Shown: positions 40,001-41,317 of the stretch, piece after piece
Layout of the letters: each line of letters starts with the position of its first letter
Position numbering within the stretch: position 1 is the stretch's first letter
From: Siderastrea radians
Taxonomy: Eukaryota; Cnidaria; Anthozoa; Scleractinia; Rhizangiidae
DNA: 64,000 nucleotides
NCBI GenBank assembly: GCA_964017195.1
Contig: OZ024894.1
Span: forward strand, 487,501 to 551,500
Direction: 5' to 3'
The notes under the pieces: model-generated
Database searches by the model: none
What the model was told of the DNA's origin: nothing
What the model saw: only the letters and a program-made list of their open reading frames with translations
Position numbers and translations under genes: made by a program

Positions 40001-40264
40001 CATCCTAATCATCCCTCTTTTCAAACAAAGTTTTGGCAATCTTCTCAAGGCTTCAGTCGCTTTGGAATGCCATCACAGGTGCCTGTGGACAAGAAGATGA
40101 TTGGTGCTGGCAGCTGTGGAATAGGAGTTATTATGGCTGCTAGAGATTTCATCCAAAAAGGCCAGTGTACAGTAAATAATTTCCGGTGGAGATACTGTGA
40201 TATGGATAAACACAGGAAAGATCTCATGCTTCAGATTTTGTATTGGGCAGGACACAATCCTTAG
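7091..40264 (+). CDS. 13-exon gene: RNase-H-like transposase-type region fused to a Ulp1/C48-type cysteine protease
   Basis: Exons (±1 base): 7091-8102, 32886-32994, 33312-33415, 33707-33822, 34137-34210, 34489-34766, 34956-35107, 35728-35812, 35945-36159, 36451-36543, 36887-37160, 38001-38087, 38619-40264. Every junction keeps phase and the total is 4245 nt, so a 1414-aa protein without internal stops is predicted. Exon 1 holds a coiled coil and a nuclear-localisation-like TKKRKV. Middle exons carry a Cys-rich knuckle (GFCSEFCAYCDA, CTCHG, CLDCL), LHCEMRNCEQLLG, and FEASHKLHRQLYSKATNHD, whose Glu resembles the last acidic residue of RNase-H-fold transposases. The last exon has the Ulp1-type triad context: NHWGLIYVNL (His), LHFDDGL (Asp), GAGSCGIGV (Cys). 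Intron 1 is about 24.8 kb because the Polinton lies in it. The exon 1 donor (aa|gtgggg) is weak. The transposase superfamily could not be named, and whether the gene is domesticated or mobile is open. Confidence 0.65.
8505..8650 (+). promoter_or_regulatory. Copy of the polB promoter with three CTGTCAATC(A) motifs, CCAAT and TATA box
   Basis: CTGTCAATC-type motifs lie at about 8512, 8543 and 8582, an ACCAAT box at about 8605 and GTATAAAAG at about 8631, some 45 bp before the ATG at 8679. The same block occurs upstream of polB itself (about 26145-26290, minus) and at about 29765-29910 (minus). Transcription from this copy would run rightward, against the element's genes. Confidence 0.65.
8679..9230 (+). 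CDS. Stand-alone three-C2H2 zinc-finger protein (polB N-terminus joined to terminal-repeat sequence), left copy
   Basis: The first 137 residues equal the N-terminus of the Polinton DNA polymerase, with three C2H2-type fingers at residues 6-27, 41-61 and 67-89. The frame then crosses the 9090/9091 junction into the terminal repeat and adds 46 residues before a stop. The polymerase domains are absent. It has its own copy of the polB promoter. An identical frame lies on the minus strand at 29736-29185. It may be a by-product of end rearrangement, or a small DNA-binding protein that could bind polB-promoter or terminus DNA. Expression is unproven. Confidence 0.5.
   Translation: MREFTCGTCEKKFTRKGNLLRHQREKHPDDVPDESPTQYSCDVCGKTFRYEANLKKHQKLHTPTWTCGICGRSGFKTSAELFHHENQFHGGNRPQCSRGQQWEDPLECPPDVETLYDCEDEEIVNCIRQHWNEIRSRIVGSKLSANRELFLLKMASIQDGVESKIARGAWGLRTGSDVINNRK
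9091..9445 (+). repeat. Left terminal inverted repeat proper
   Basis: It begins TAGTAGGGTCC, contains direct-repeat blocks (aagatggcgtcgaatccaag; ccggaagtgacgtcatc) and ends in a CGG/GCG tract. The reverse complement occurs three times at the right end (about 27930-28282, 28970-29324, 31550-31905). Short tandem repeats at the tip are typical of protein-primed linear genomes. Confidence 0.85.
9552..9788 (-). pseudogene. C-terminal half of a frameshifted Polinton gene
   Basis: This 78-residue frame has no ATG (it would start at GTG) and overlaps the end of the frame at 9785-10129 by four bases in a different phase. It contains NLEHWGCKK, CGHH and a Cys/Trp-rich tail (CATVKCNTFRQWLEW). I recognise a family of element-associated proteins in which a VAYKG segment is followed in the same frame by K-D-x-L, a NLE..GC.K motif and CGHH. 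Here VAYKG ends the upstream frame and the rest begins this one. One gene broken by a single frameshift is therefore more likely than two genes. A programmed frameshift or a sequencing indel are alternatives. Confidence 0.55.
9785..10129 (-). CDS. N-terminal half of the same Polinton gene (conserved protein of unknown function)
   Basis: This frame encodes 114 residues from the ATG at 10129, which follows a TATA box (GTATAAAAA, about 10163-10169) by about 35 bp. That spacing supports this start rather than an upstream non-ATG one. Recognisable pieces are LQNQYYCRELGW near the start, a VHGL segment mid-protein and VAYKG at the end. The frame stops directly after VAYKGDKP, where relatives appear to continue; the continuation is found in another phase at 9788-9552. 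It is the last transcription unit before the left terminal repeat. Function unknown. Confidence 0.6.
   Translation of the reverse strand: MPSTESLHKVCLLLGFEGFYLQNQYYCRELGWSAVKEGACGNIKYRMPMTLQQIKGRDRMNVAYVTARVHGLAFDDDPSEEAKPYACFEQDVQDLYHKYKTDDQPWVAYKGDKP
10279..11478 (-). CDS. Coiled-coil virion-type protein with internal duplication
   Basis: A 399-residue protein. The ATG at 11478 overlaps the stop of the preceding gene (ATGA overlap), favouring this start over longer non-ATG extensions. The C-terminal two thirds consist of two copies of a roughly 100-residue unit: each starts SFQEA(I/V), has an E/K/Q-rich helix with IVDRNI(D/E)(E/A)IK, then (N/M)TYG, and ends (R/K)LFPxP before a proline-rich linker. 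A QTGG site at residues 20-23 fits the adenain-type processing motif shared by neighbouring small proteins. No enzyme domain was seen. The position in the morphogenesis block suggests a structural or scaffold-like role, which is inference. Confidence 0.65.
   Translation of the reverse strand: MSEKYAKEMILVPKPPEEGQTGGQVADEGMAQFWKRRLLVDELAHAPHVDKMMKIMEDMKEREGRALPPSVPDYGLGSSDYFRSQRQLQNVQPRTIQSVFKDTPRSLTKTPPQVPFRKVLPGSFQEAIKRQETMDQDLETFRKQAETELASAMKSGNTTRIEKARQRMAIVDRNIDEIKAQDSELDALEGDRPDKDKQNTYGDDDESLWRQDRRATLQQRQIQRYQQLERLFPQPGMPPPPPRSPPSEDPVSTTRPPLATSFQEAVARDETMAREFEGFRTRAQEALTKAEKQGDPQAIQKARQKRAIVDRNIEAIKDQDQQIDQLLMPRTKKQDQMTYGKEDATQRRQETLESLHHRRDKLYHQLKKLFPPPRIKPVQRGQGSAAPIVWYKPRGWIQE
11475..12068 (-). 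CDS. Basic virion-type protein with hydrophobic segment
   Basis: A 197-residue protein from the ATG at 12068, which lies about 35-41 bp after the TATA box at 12103-12109. The N-terminus is rich in Arg/Pro/Lys, followed by a hydrophobic stretch around residues 63-83 (GMVPVVAGLGALLGSVL) and a QEGG site at 91-94. The C-terminal helical part (VPLKKHIKEIRRLSGL, then YERRALLLSLGKRLLPFV) matches a pattern I associate with a recurring small Polinton/adintovirus protein: basic helix, R-R-x-L-L, and a hydrophobic L-L-P end. It is co-transcribed with the overlapping downstream gene. A core, DNA-condensing or membrane-active virion role is inference. Confidence 0.6.
   Translation of the reverse strand: MAPPVGAWRRYPPNRGFNPSSAAAKRLNDGFTARPTRPRLKAKTKTRAPLGKLRGKMGKKGWMAAGMVPVVAGLGALLGSVLKPKSHKKKQEGGGNTSWRVLTHQPFLLTLTSGGWGRQIQQASTEELRALTDLIRNVYDGVIPIPTEIKVPLKKHIKEIRRLSGLTTPLYERRALLLSLGKRLLPFVRAGLNALTT
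12105..12545 (-). CDS. Small Polinton protein with three QKGG processing-like sites
   Basis: A 146-residue protein with QKGG at residues 8, 80 and 105. Those at 8 and 105 are followed by near-identical hydrophobic segments (LGPFAQQMALYSLAPLA; LGPLALMAGMSLAPML), so the protein is partly internally repeated. Between them lie proline-rich sequence and a Lys/Arg-rich stretch (RKKKNKKRVGARKRR). A TATA box is at 12589-12595, 44-50 bp before the ATG. The TAA stop codon is embedded in the TATA box (TATAAAAAG) of the next gene. The mix of basic peptide and hydrophobic GG-led segments resembles adenovirus core/cement precursors in style, not by proven homology. Confidence 0.6.
   Translation of the reverse strand: MPVSSRRQKGGLGPFAQQMALYSLAPLATEAVGNLLGNFMPGLVGQGGAGAFDLPGNSRMIGLPNHLPSNTYYQLPRPSQKGGLVFPQRKKKNKKRVGARKRRSQKGGLGPLALMAGMSLAPMLLNSLMPQQRRMPPQHRMPPRRL
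12729..13046 (-). CDS. Arginine-rich core-like protein
   Basis: A 105-residue protein containing KRRRRRKKRRQRGG around residues 60-73, followed by a proline run. The QRGG site fits the recurring Q-x-G-G pattern. An A/T-rich CATAAAAG element lies about 30-36 bp before the ATG. The strong positive charge suggests DNA binding in the virion (core-protein-like). No family match is claimed. Confidence 0.6.
   Translation of the reverse strand: MTTTVLPTFRRSAFRRLPRSLQAPWGPGMPGTHFVLRGDEYDVNIQDASPLTTGRAALVKRRRRRKKRRQRGGAPPPPPRWQVAQRAYANRLPQRLDRSVNRGLW
13067..13426 (-). CDS. Small basic protein with C-terminal transmembrane segment
   Basis: A 119-residue protein from the ATG at 13426, one base after the ATPase stop codon (TAA-A-ATG), indicating co-transcription with the ATPase. 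It opens with a QRGG site (residues 4-7) in a basic context, continues with an R/K/Q-rich helical middle, and has a hydrophobic segment (MLAGGVAAGIMAPVVGGILS) near the C-terminus before a Lys-rich tail. The charge pattern suits a virion core or membrane-interacting peptide precursor (inference). Confidence 0.6.
   Translation of the reverse strand: MGRQRGGTRRPSRSRGTQPLADLQRRMGHQQERWKETTRRIRWRLQHPRPTLKQSLGEKKRQATFEARHLFKKGLPGRPNKTRRGMLAGGVAAGIMAPVVGGILSHVIKQAQKKHKSKT
13428..14117 (-). CDS. Packaging ATPase (FtsK/HerA-type)
   Basis: A 229-residue P-loop ATPase expected to pump the element's DNA into capsids. Walker A is GPSLSGKTT at residues 19-27 and Walker B is MLILDD at 95-100. A downstream RGTHHLELFAITLMQN segment is typical of sensor regions in Polinton and A32-like ATPases. 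The size is usual for Polinton packaging ATPases. A TATA-like element (AATATAAAG) lies about 34-40 bp upstream. It is followed without a gap by the small basic gene at 13426, next to the protease and capsid genes as expected for the morphogenetic module. Confidence 0.85.
   Translation of the reverse strand: MSDEYDPRLRVPGNMQIVGPSLSGKTTWLYRLVRDAPVYFRRVDGSPCFFKKIVYCYGSPWQPIFNDFQALGVVFHPNLPDDLETLFPPEARPGMLILDDLMQEAVQSPQVTQLLTRGTHHLELFAITLMQNLYPGGREQATQNRNYHYTVLFRNPADTRYVKALGNRWMGDSQAFWELYKKATAQPYGYLLIDNHPRSDEAIRFRTHLLVDESSPITVLQPAQRSRRK
14192..14731 (-). CDS. Adenain-like maturation cysteine protease
   Basis: A 179-residue C5-type protease counted from the ATG at 14731 (upstream GTG ignored). 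Catalytic context: GQHWVGVFW with His53, FFDSYAM with Asp69, and QQWSTDVCGDYVLYYL with Gln97 and Cys103, in the His-Asp/Glu-Gln-Cys order of the adenovirus/Ulp1 clan. It should process capsid and core precursors after assembly. The Q-x-G-G sites in neighbouring small proteins are candidate substrates. It starts 11 bases after the hexon stop, separated by a T-run, and probably shares the hexon transcript. Confidence 0.85.
   Translation of the reverse strand: MHDTWTLRTICQQDAYIRRYFLDVYGADQVPCQAPYPRCAIANTDPINLPGQHWVGVFWTGPQQGEFFDSYAMTPDTYYPRWHCFDTFQQNPQVLQQWSTDVCGDYVLYYLYHRCRGTPLPKIVHYFSPTDALYNDTAVVQRMHELFDLSSQKHRLLFQANGRPQICIRRQNHACYVST
14742..16127 (-). CDS. Major capsid protein (hexon-like, double jelly-roll)
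   Basis: A 461-residue protein. Features matching Polinton/adintovirus hexon-type capsid proteins: an early strand-rich region (LQFRIDDRPYPFCPREMELHLKVKF read as adjoining strands), IGPVNNFGYSCIRQVRCKVN, and AYRQYFETLL after the first jelly-roll strands. Dipeptide patterns characteristic of surface loops (NNTT, SNFTQ) occur in the middle. The N-terminus (MDVTTLSLKEDRG) follows a TATAAAG element 51-57 bp upstream. The double jelly-roll fold is inferred from family knowledge, not computed. One QDGG occurs near residue 407, inside the predicted fold, and may be incidental. Confidence 0.75.
   Translation of the reverse strand: MDVTTLSLKEDRGPYNYRPQRPIDATEYKWQFEDIKPLTPSSTPLQFRIDDRPYPFCPREMELHLKVKFKLADAKAPAYHNTTTQFIIGPVNNFGYSCIRQVRCKVNNAETESASGVNLAYRQYFETLLESDPWDELSKLKRQGWYRDVAGQMEKWGGKLEDAATQNASGIARQQNLVNTTGEYEFNVTPIPSNFTQIEQNVPPNTKVEFDIEFNTPEFALMARKYKDDGNGQAATSSTKVSFEVLVSQCFIRVFYRVPRESIVKYMEEQVEATSVVNPLTFPFRRMRCDNYQLPANQTQIDLNDVFRGRAPRLFWMVLVEDERYQGDFGKNPFNFTRMNGLSVECTANGVPVPKASLNLTRKYEIYDLLLNASGKNKRDAYLLDPDTFDEGFFIVPFDLTAVQDGGESSTPLLHMLVDIRLRFSSGNPTLQALFFYNTDEHLLEVDNRGTVQGPMPLGSV
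16194..16982 (-). CDS. Multi-site polyprotein-like virion precursor (six QxGG sites)
   Basis: A 262-residue protein with Q-x-G-G at residues 20, 34, 89, 118, 139 and 173. Most sites are followed by a hydrophobic stretch (WSPLWALAG, VQPLASWL, ILPLLASLF, FLGPIFEPI, FWGITELV). Internal repeats: YxxGTxPYQEGG occurs twice and FQKKAAQRGRGA/VKKAAQRGRGA twice. A poly-lysine tract (RKKKKKKK) and an Arg-rich C-terminus suggest DNA binding. Cleavage at every site would release several small hydrophobic and basic peptides, much like adenovirus core/cement precursors. It starts 10 bases after the penton-like gene ends, so the two are probably co-transcribed. No direct homologue was recognised. Confidence 0.6.
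   Translation of the reverse strand: MVMKKRFAFHDWVDVSPPFQTGGQTYKEGTPPYQEGGWSPLWALAGQGATSVGKDVMCQAAKRFRQSFCQKEDEEEAPPRKKKKKKTTQQGGVQPLASWLDQLGAGGNMYRAGTEPYQEGGILPLLASLFSSQRGMGKQKGGFLGPIFEPIGDLIKMGFQKKAAQRGRGAGRQKGGFWGITELVKKAAQRGRGASGSKKKRTRSKYITGSSVLDPQTTLNRLFRRAGQRPIGVLPDVISGPQVGMGRRRRRPRRSHCFQGLP
16992..19322 (-). CDS. Penton/minor-capsid-like protein with two homologous halves
   Basis: A 776-residue protein. The start (ATG at 19322) overlaps the integrase end by 8 bases. Polinton penton-type proteins typically open with a short strand region and a PLxLxxxWEVALxE/S-type motif. Here that motif appears twice: LERPLTLRDDWKVALLSLVY at about residues 38-57 and MWKLDSSWEVGLVQLLLP at about residues 517-534. 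The second is preceded by another N-terminal-like segment (KEVFPNNHPAEFRLRLPE). The protein therefore looks like an internal duplication or fusion of two penton-like units, longer than single copies of the family. The C-terminus (TATLYFRRRALP) is intact. Confidence 0.65.
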   Translation of the reverse strand: MSETHPRDFVLYLNSADQGTHPLEPGVTTVRAAFRQELERPLTLRDDWKVALLSLVYTHSYGNAVLKSPQDFHYDVKDLSQVGPPLRTLQLSPHKHFTHVGQVLEDLVEQLQLPVIPTLSGGTHHYGQLHMETPGTTDMNFPTDPKLDYFRRDLVDTYLATHGFGSLPTTFPRIKQYINDATLTLMGADQVKYVWTLLDSPTRPTTHYAIDMWAEGYYDLGESLALFMGFLEPDPARPGQTRIVAHKTAYADTGAGTQGDWVISRLDLDHGGIIQEDYQLGGVRIHLSIPIERLHYMFEKRAVFDMGAWIQDPSPFTPHMRGASPLVLVSLEPDRWGLQAAPLKSVRFAHGLDKVVGAASVTGRLQVLPNLQTPLGNDIVLSNVDFSKCYVELDIVELSVTGGRQRHVLGTVPLPSQTYGQTCAYYPQHLDFRALAAPTRHLNQLRVHLRNADNRGIPFYTGLVGLLLYFHRGPTPTSLTSLGMSFQGGRRVTLESNAQKEVFPNNHPAEFRLRLPEMWKLDSSWEVGLVQLLLPHTWHNILDRQVPFRVHYNSTFNVTMYLPAGAYVTIQDVVEGWMGVMEANIPQNDRASFTSLKVALDGKGFYTWTFPDAEFSVYIPAWLARVLGYLEWETWNVPFYYRSNQRHPTVEITQRDANGRPTEVELTRSHTMAKHSQTSVWATISKNSFQNIYVHCDIIEPVYIGSQMAKVILTHGVNTKKQRLEDVFIPHLIFYPLSQLQFRDIKIDIRDNLGRPIPFQGGDVTATLYFRRRALP
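19315..20421 (-). CDS. Polinton DDE integrase with C-terminal chromodomain
   Basis: A 368-residue retrovirus-type integrase that inserts the linear genome into host DNA. The catalytic triad is visible: Asp80 (STWQADLVEM), Asp145 (YLQTDQGKEF) and Glu179 (AAVVERFNRTLKE), with the D,D-35-E-type spacing. The N-terminal part looks like an HTH-type region and lacks a clear HHCC zinc motif. The C-terminus (LKYKGRGPSRQVLVTWQGV, then SWIPTRAL) is a chromodomain, which in relatives can steer integration to marked chromatin. The ATG at 20421 lies 45-52 bp after a TATA box (TTATAAAAAA). It is the first gene of an operon-like unit with the penton-like gene. Confidence 0.9.
   Translation of the reverse strand: MKVSSPSLEYLYLGDDSPYALSGNTQSLLEAGRSLGIPQKTTLRYLQGEPTYTLHRPRRVRFPRSKTVVDPNLDSTWQADLVEMQDRQLIAANQRTRYLLTIIDVLSKYAWVVALKSKRGTAVRDALRYVLETHPDRRPTYLQTDQGKEFYNKHVQQLLDDYDIHHYSTRGEPKAAVVERFNRTLKELTYKYMTAHNTPKYLEALPDLVQMYNTRIHSSTQMAPADVTPDNASVIWRRLYKPTAPLTPYQFQVGDFVRTSKRVKRGAFGPQSYRGTFSQDVYVVSARRRSLYDGVNYYKLKTWQEEKVPGRFYEPQLQKVQPWPNHWRVKKKLKYKGRGPSRQVLVTWQGVAPSYRSWIPTRALKQYE
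20459..21037 (-). CDS. Two-transmembrane SLATT-like membrane protein
   Basis: A 192-residue protein with an aromatic N-terminal helix (FYHCQWWCYRQRYFHFKWLH), two hydrophobic spans (LNALALVVTAVGMVVGSLM; LWVTCLAALGVALKGW) separated by a short acidic loop, and a helical C-terminal part (CHFAFTTYAKTLTELRNYVRG) with ELR and H/A/Y positions. This arrangement resembles SLATT-type 2-TM proteins, which form membrane pores or effectors in other systems. I associate a similar 2-TM protein with several Polintons. Role unknown; an exit, membrane or host-interaction function would be speculation. Only a weak TATA variant (TTTAAG) is seen upstream. Confidence 0.55.
   Translation of the reverse strand: MTSRTSVSLLEGTHWDTAAVEPDLLDEFDALYAFYHCQWWCYRQRYFHFKWLHASLNALALVVTAVGMVVGSLMEDSLWVTCLAALGVALKGWNDFKKYPIKMDMCHFAFTTYAKTLTELRNYVRGLPFDEDPFLVKMQTLDDTITDFAPPVPDVYTQKYRARFKHVPVAGDSVDLRAPARLLEKKQAYKKP
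21073..21504 (-). CDS. Small lysine-rich Polinton protein of unknown function
   Basis: A 143-residue protein if the ATG at 21504 is used. That start is preferred because a TATA box (TATAAAAA, about 21566-21574) lies just upstream, whereas a longer frame from 21609 would begin upstream of it. The N-terminal 90 residues are predicted helical and hydrophobic-patterned (LQFQQLLNNWGYNLLQF; LMTSLGLLSMKTMELCQ). The C-terminus is Lys/Glu-rich and ends with an imperfect SLDPSLDP repeat. No family was recognised. It sits between polB and the membrane protein gene. Confidence 0.55.
   Translation of the reverse strand: MALRGKEELQFQQLLNNWGYNLLQFSNRMTELIVAGSPELSLIARTQLMTSLGLLSMKTMELCQAWDQFEYAYKSTGISWPRDFDVAFPKKQAEEDSKKGRGKEPKVKKTKRKHPGDTVVPPSALDASLDPSLDPLTESKKDI
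21745..26115 (-). CDS. polB: Protein-primed family B DNA polymerase with N-terminal zinc fingers
   Basis: A 1456-residue replicative polymerase. C2H2-type fingers lie at residues 6-27, 41-61 and 67-89, and a further CxxC...H finger at 406-425. The exonuclease motifs are FDIE (469-472), GFHSGQYDLNVL (669-680) and WYNNLDVVPF (800-809). An acidic linker is at about 568-611. Polymerase motifs: GYDANALYL (A, 900-908), KTVGNAGYG (B, 1205-1213), MDTDSLY (C, 1305-1311), with KGISKKNN near the C-terminus. GCYWHGCPSC (987-996) is a feature I associate with Polinton-type polymerases. All catalytic motifs are intact. The ATG at 26115 follows TATAAAAG by about 41-47 bp. The first 137 codons are also present in the two other promoter copies, so the polymerase's own 5' end is part of the terminal duplication. 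Confidence 0.95.
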   Translation of the reverse strand: MREFTCGTCEKKFTRKGNLLRHQREKHPDDVPDESPTQYSCDVCGKTFRYEANLKKHQKLHTPTWTCGICGRSGFKTSAELFHHENQFHGGNRPQCSRGQQWEDPLECPPDVETLYDCEDEEIVNCIRQHWNEIRSRTKNGKHVVIYTFRLETPLDQVIKDVFKRQKTAFKINIAFGFILRNSETGEVKYYYPSQNGFLYEEPILISNEEDVNRFLVKIQDTDWQEFVRRQKPNSKWRVSLLCNAALHIYKVKEQPIGRGKRLPSFIVENRGLDALESNYNTGQVYEDHLCYFRCLARHKGFHLKNLEKKAKSLRVEYLNTLPENQSEDGVRLSDLYYLDKLFEVNTLVYTLEERAPGQKPVATLLHRPTKVLSKAETEQAMKLNLFEDHFSYIKDMKKYSKAFTCERCGKVFQKDCKLMRHERACEAQIKFDYPGGVYTPSKTVFEKLEEEGVTIPENLKYSKYFSTFDIEVFYPKSTTLPAKRPKLEFNAEHTLLSVSVAANVPGYLEPKCLIVEGDQEKDGEELVKELVTYLNEISDAKYELEQARYAELRALIQETLRPDKTDMEADDDDDDVVDEVGFDGESGEEEDQGEVETNSDREFIDDDIEEEGASFYRRVDRERQREPVPTSAHRSTSSPKKRPSRVQTKAERLIQELDEQLRELVVIGFHSGQYDLNVLKRFLIPYLVRNGGVQFTIKRNQTYLSLKSSKLTFLDISNFLAAGSSYAGFLKAYGCAENKGFFPYEWVDSLEKLEEEQLPPHEAFHSKLKNTNITAEEYKYCQEVWREKKMKTMRDFLVWYNNLDVVPFIEAVEKMKAFWQAHQIDIFNSISLPGIAMKFEMQFLKQQGIHLSVFNSEELYNLFRGNMVGGPAIIFKRYAEAEKSFIRQNPEKMCQNIVGYDANALYLWALSQPMPVGLYTHWQYAGEKLQPLFPWREADEWLAWASHQRGVSLRTRLNNNEKRLGDRQLPVDGFDPSTGTAYQYMGCYWHGCPSCFNHEDPHPTRGETYGYWYQRTKENVDYLEEIGYSPVIQWGCQWLNEKRLNPEIETHLNSHFPGRQHNGKLKSPTQLLEQVRNGEFFGAVEVDLHVPDHLKSKFSEMTPIFKNVEISLDDIGEHMKRFAEENECMPRPRRALIGSYRGDKILLATPLLQFYLEQGLVVTKVHQAVQWCSKPCLAPFGEFVSNARRDGDQGGSAVVAETAKTVGNAGYGRFIMDSSRHLDIKYEEDVNKVARTINSYWFRDLEEIDDGVYELKSVKKRIKMNLPIQIGFFVYQYAKLRMLQFYYHCVDHFLDRSDYELLEMDTDSLYMALAGDSVEELIKVERREEFEATKSSWFPRTDSPEHTAYDKRTPGLFKVEWRGDGFVGLNSKTYYCWGAKDKYSCKGISKKNNTITKDTYLRVLKTQESESGENRGFRVVNNKVLTYAQFRVGFSYFYPKRKVLADGITTIPLDI
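26145..26290 (-). promoter_or_regulatory. polB promoter with reiterated CTGTCAATCA motifs
   Basis: On the minus strand: three CTGTCAATC(A) motifs plus variants (GCTGTGAATC, AGCTGTCACC), ACCAAT, and GTATAAAAG at about 26155-26163. The block is identical to the copies near 8505-8650 and 29766-29911. The repeated motif is a candidate activator or operator site. Confidence 0.6.
26468..26512 (-). other. tRNA-like 3' segment (T-arm/B-box) in the right end
   Basis: The minus strand has a perfect T-arm (CGGGG-TTCGAGT-CCCCG, 26478-26494) followed by TCCGGAT and, a little further, a T-run able to stop Pol III. No matching 5' acceptor, D-arm or normal anticodon loop was found, so this is a tRNA-like fragment, not a tRNA gene. 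Second copy at about 30089-30133. Confidence 0.5.
26722..27640 (+). CDS. Candidate divergent spliced small gene (copy 1)
   Basis: It reads away from polB. Exon 1 (ATG at 26722, to 26757) ends at a consensus donor (GAG|GTAAGT). Exon 3 starts at 27433 after tctattttag and keeps frame to a TGA at 27562-27564, giving a predicted basic protein of 55 residues. AATAAA signals lie near 27609 and 27637. A duplicated exon (27032-27148), with the same acceptor but four bases fewer in a tgcc repeat, would cause an early stop if used, and has its own donor (AA|GTAAGC). Exon 1 and exon 3 are repeated in copy 3 (30343 and 31054). No homologue was recognised. Confidence is limited because splicing is inferred from signals only. 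Confidence 0.4.
27838..27905 (-). other. tRNA-like 3' half with GC-rich hairpin (three copies)
   Basis: The minus strand shows a 5-bp stem with 7-base loop (GCGCG-CTTTAAG-CGCGC), a spacer like a variable region, a T-arm (GTGAG-TTCGAAT-CCCAC) and TCAGGGTG, followed by a T-rich stretch. The 5' half is replaced by a CGG-type low-complexity tract, so it is not a complete tRNA. Copies at about 28879-28946 and 31459-31526. Confidence 0.45.
27909..27962. repeat. CCG/GCC low-complexity tract inside the terminal repeat
   Basis: A (CCG)n/(CGCC)n tract marks the point where left and right terminal repeats diverge. Copies near 28950-29003 and 31530-31583; a divergent version is at 9415-9500. Reading frames through it are composition artefacts. 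Confidence 0.85.
28297..29325. repeat. Right-end copy 2 (partial, about 1.03 kb)
   Basis: Matches 27256-28284 at offset 1041. The left junction shares ctctttt-type microhomology; the right junction joins the terminus (ctactat) directly to polB sequence (tcgagagcg). Confidence 0.9.
29185..29736 (-). CDS. Stand-alone three-C2H2 zinc-finger protein, right copy
   Basis: Same 183-residue frame as 8679-9230, in inverted orientation: 137 residues of polB N-terminus (three fingers), then 46 residues read through the terminal repeat of copy 2. It has its own polB promoter copy (about 29766-29911). Both ends of the element thus carry this frame because the junction lies within the large inverted repeat. 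Expression unknown. Confidence 0.5.
   Translation of the reverse strand: MREFTCGTCEKKFTRKGNLLRHQREKHPDDVPDESPTQYSCDVCGKTFRYEANLKKHQKLHTPTWTCGICGRSGFKTSAELFHHENQFHGGNRPQCSRGQQWEDPLECPPDVETLYDCEDEEIVNCIRQHWNEIRSRIVGSKLSANRELFLLKMASIQDGVESKIARGAWGLRTGSDVINNRK
29325..31911. repeat. Right-end copy 3, ending at the element terminus
   Basis: Matches 25704-28290 at offset 3621. It ends ggaccctactatactact and is followed by gtgcac, taken as intron DNA of the host gene. This is the only place where an element tip meets flanking sequence cleanly. Confidence 0.9.
30343..31261 (+). CDS. Candidate divergent spliced small gene (copy 2)
   Basis: Same structure as 26722-27640 at offset 3621: exon 1 30343-30378, duplicated exon from about 30653, exon 3 from 31054 with stop at 31183-31185, then AATAAA signals. 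Right-end copy 2 (28297-29325) retains only exon 3 (from 28474). Confidence 0.4.
32034..32577. mobile_element. MITE-like element with CATATGCAGACCTGCCAAC ends
   Basis: Left end tcatatgcagacctgccaac and right end gttggcaggtctgcatatgc are inverted repeats about 540 bp apart. Inside the left end, ctcacggt-type repeats occur. It lies about 120 bp outside the Polinton terminus in the same intron. Confidence 0.65.
32578..32885. other. Remainder of intron 1 after the Polinton
   Basis: AT-rich intron sequence leading to the exon 2 acceptor (gggtag|gcaaaag). Nothing else was recognised. Confidence 0.5.
37560..37898. mobile_element. Fold-back (long terminal inverted repeat) element
   Basis: About 150 bp at the left (aaaacaagtaaaaatcaacg onward, including cgaacgacgtttcggtgtcg) is repeated inverted at the right with few differences. 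It lies in the intron between the exons ending at 37160 and starting at 38001. A repeated tgaactgcaaatt occurs on both sides of it. Confidence 0.75.
38168..38356 (-). pseudogene. Non-LTR retrotransposon reverse transcriptase fragment
   Basis: The minus strand encodes VYNTIILPFFDYCDIAWSSW and DRLQRLQNRSAQIIT, typical of the region C-terminal to the reverse transcriptase core in LINE-type elements. Only about 60 residues remain. It is embedded in the last intron of the transposase/Ulp1 gene. Confidence 0.7.
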
Positions 40265-40329
40265 ACTGTTTTCTAGTCAGTTGCTTTTTTGTTGTTTTAT
40301 TACCTCGTGGTTAGCACATCCCAGAGGGC

Positions 40330-41000
40330 ACCATTTATCCATCCCTTCGTGGGTAGCATATACCTGAAGGTAGCAGTTAACTTTCTGCACGTTAAATTCA
40401 ATCTGCCTCAATAGCTTTAATTCATTGTCATATTAACCTACCTGTGCCTTCGTGGGTAGCATATACCTGAGGGTAGCAGTTAACTTTCTGCACGTTAAAT
40501 TCAATCTGCCTCAATAGCTTTAATTCATTGTCATATTAACCTACCTGTGCCTTCGTGGGTAGCATATACCTGAGGGTAGCAGTTAACTTTCTGCACATTA
40601 AATTCAATCTGCCTTAATAGCTTTAATTCATTGTCATATTAACCTACCTGTGCCTTCATGGGTAACATATACCTGAGGGTAGCAGTTAACTTTCTGCACG
40701 TTAAATTCAATCTGCCTCAATAGCTTTAATTCATTGTCATATTAACCTACCTGTGCCTTCGTGGGTAGCATATACCTGAGGGTAGCAGTTAACTTTCTGC
40801 ACGTTAAATTCAATCTGCCTCAATAGCTTTAATTCATTGTCATATTAACCTACCTGTGCCTTCGTGGGTAGCATATACCTGAGGGTTAGCAGTTAATTTT
40901 CTGTCACATTAAATTCAGTCTGCCTTAATAGCTTTAATTCATTGTCATATTTATCTACCTGTGCCCTTGTGGGTAGCACAATTCATTGTTATTCATTGTG
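40330..41000. repeat. Minisatellite, about 104-bp unit
   Basis: At least five near-identical copies of a unit containing cttcgtgggtagcatatacc and gcctcaatagctttaattc, directly after the Ulp1 stop codon. Later copies degrade. Confidence 0.9.
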
Positions 41001-41317
41001 CCTTTGTAGGTAGCATCTACTTGATGGCAGCAGTTTATTTTCTGTCACATTTATCCATGCTGTGCCTTCATGGGTAGCATATACCTGAAGTCATGGCTCT
41101 AATTTTTCCCCTCCGTTGGGACTGTCACCTTGACGTGGTGGAGGGGCTTGAGTGTCTCTGTGACCCTTAGACCTATCTTGATGGGAACTTCAAATTTCAT
41201 GTTGAGAGCCTATCCCTGGAAGGTCAAAGGAGAGAGTCTAGACAAAGAACAGTCTCCTAATTAACCTTCTAAATACCCGGTCCAGTATAACCAAGGTTCT
41301 AGCTTAATTTGCTGTCA

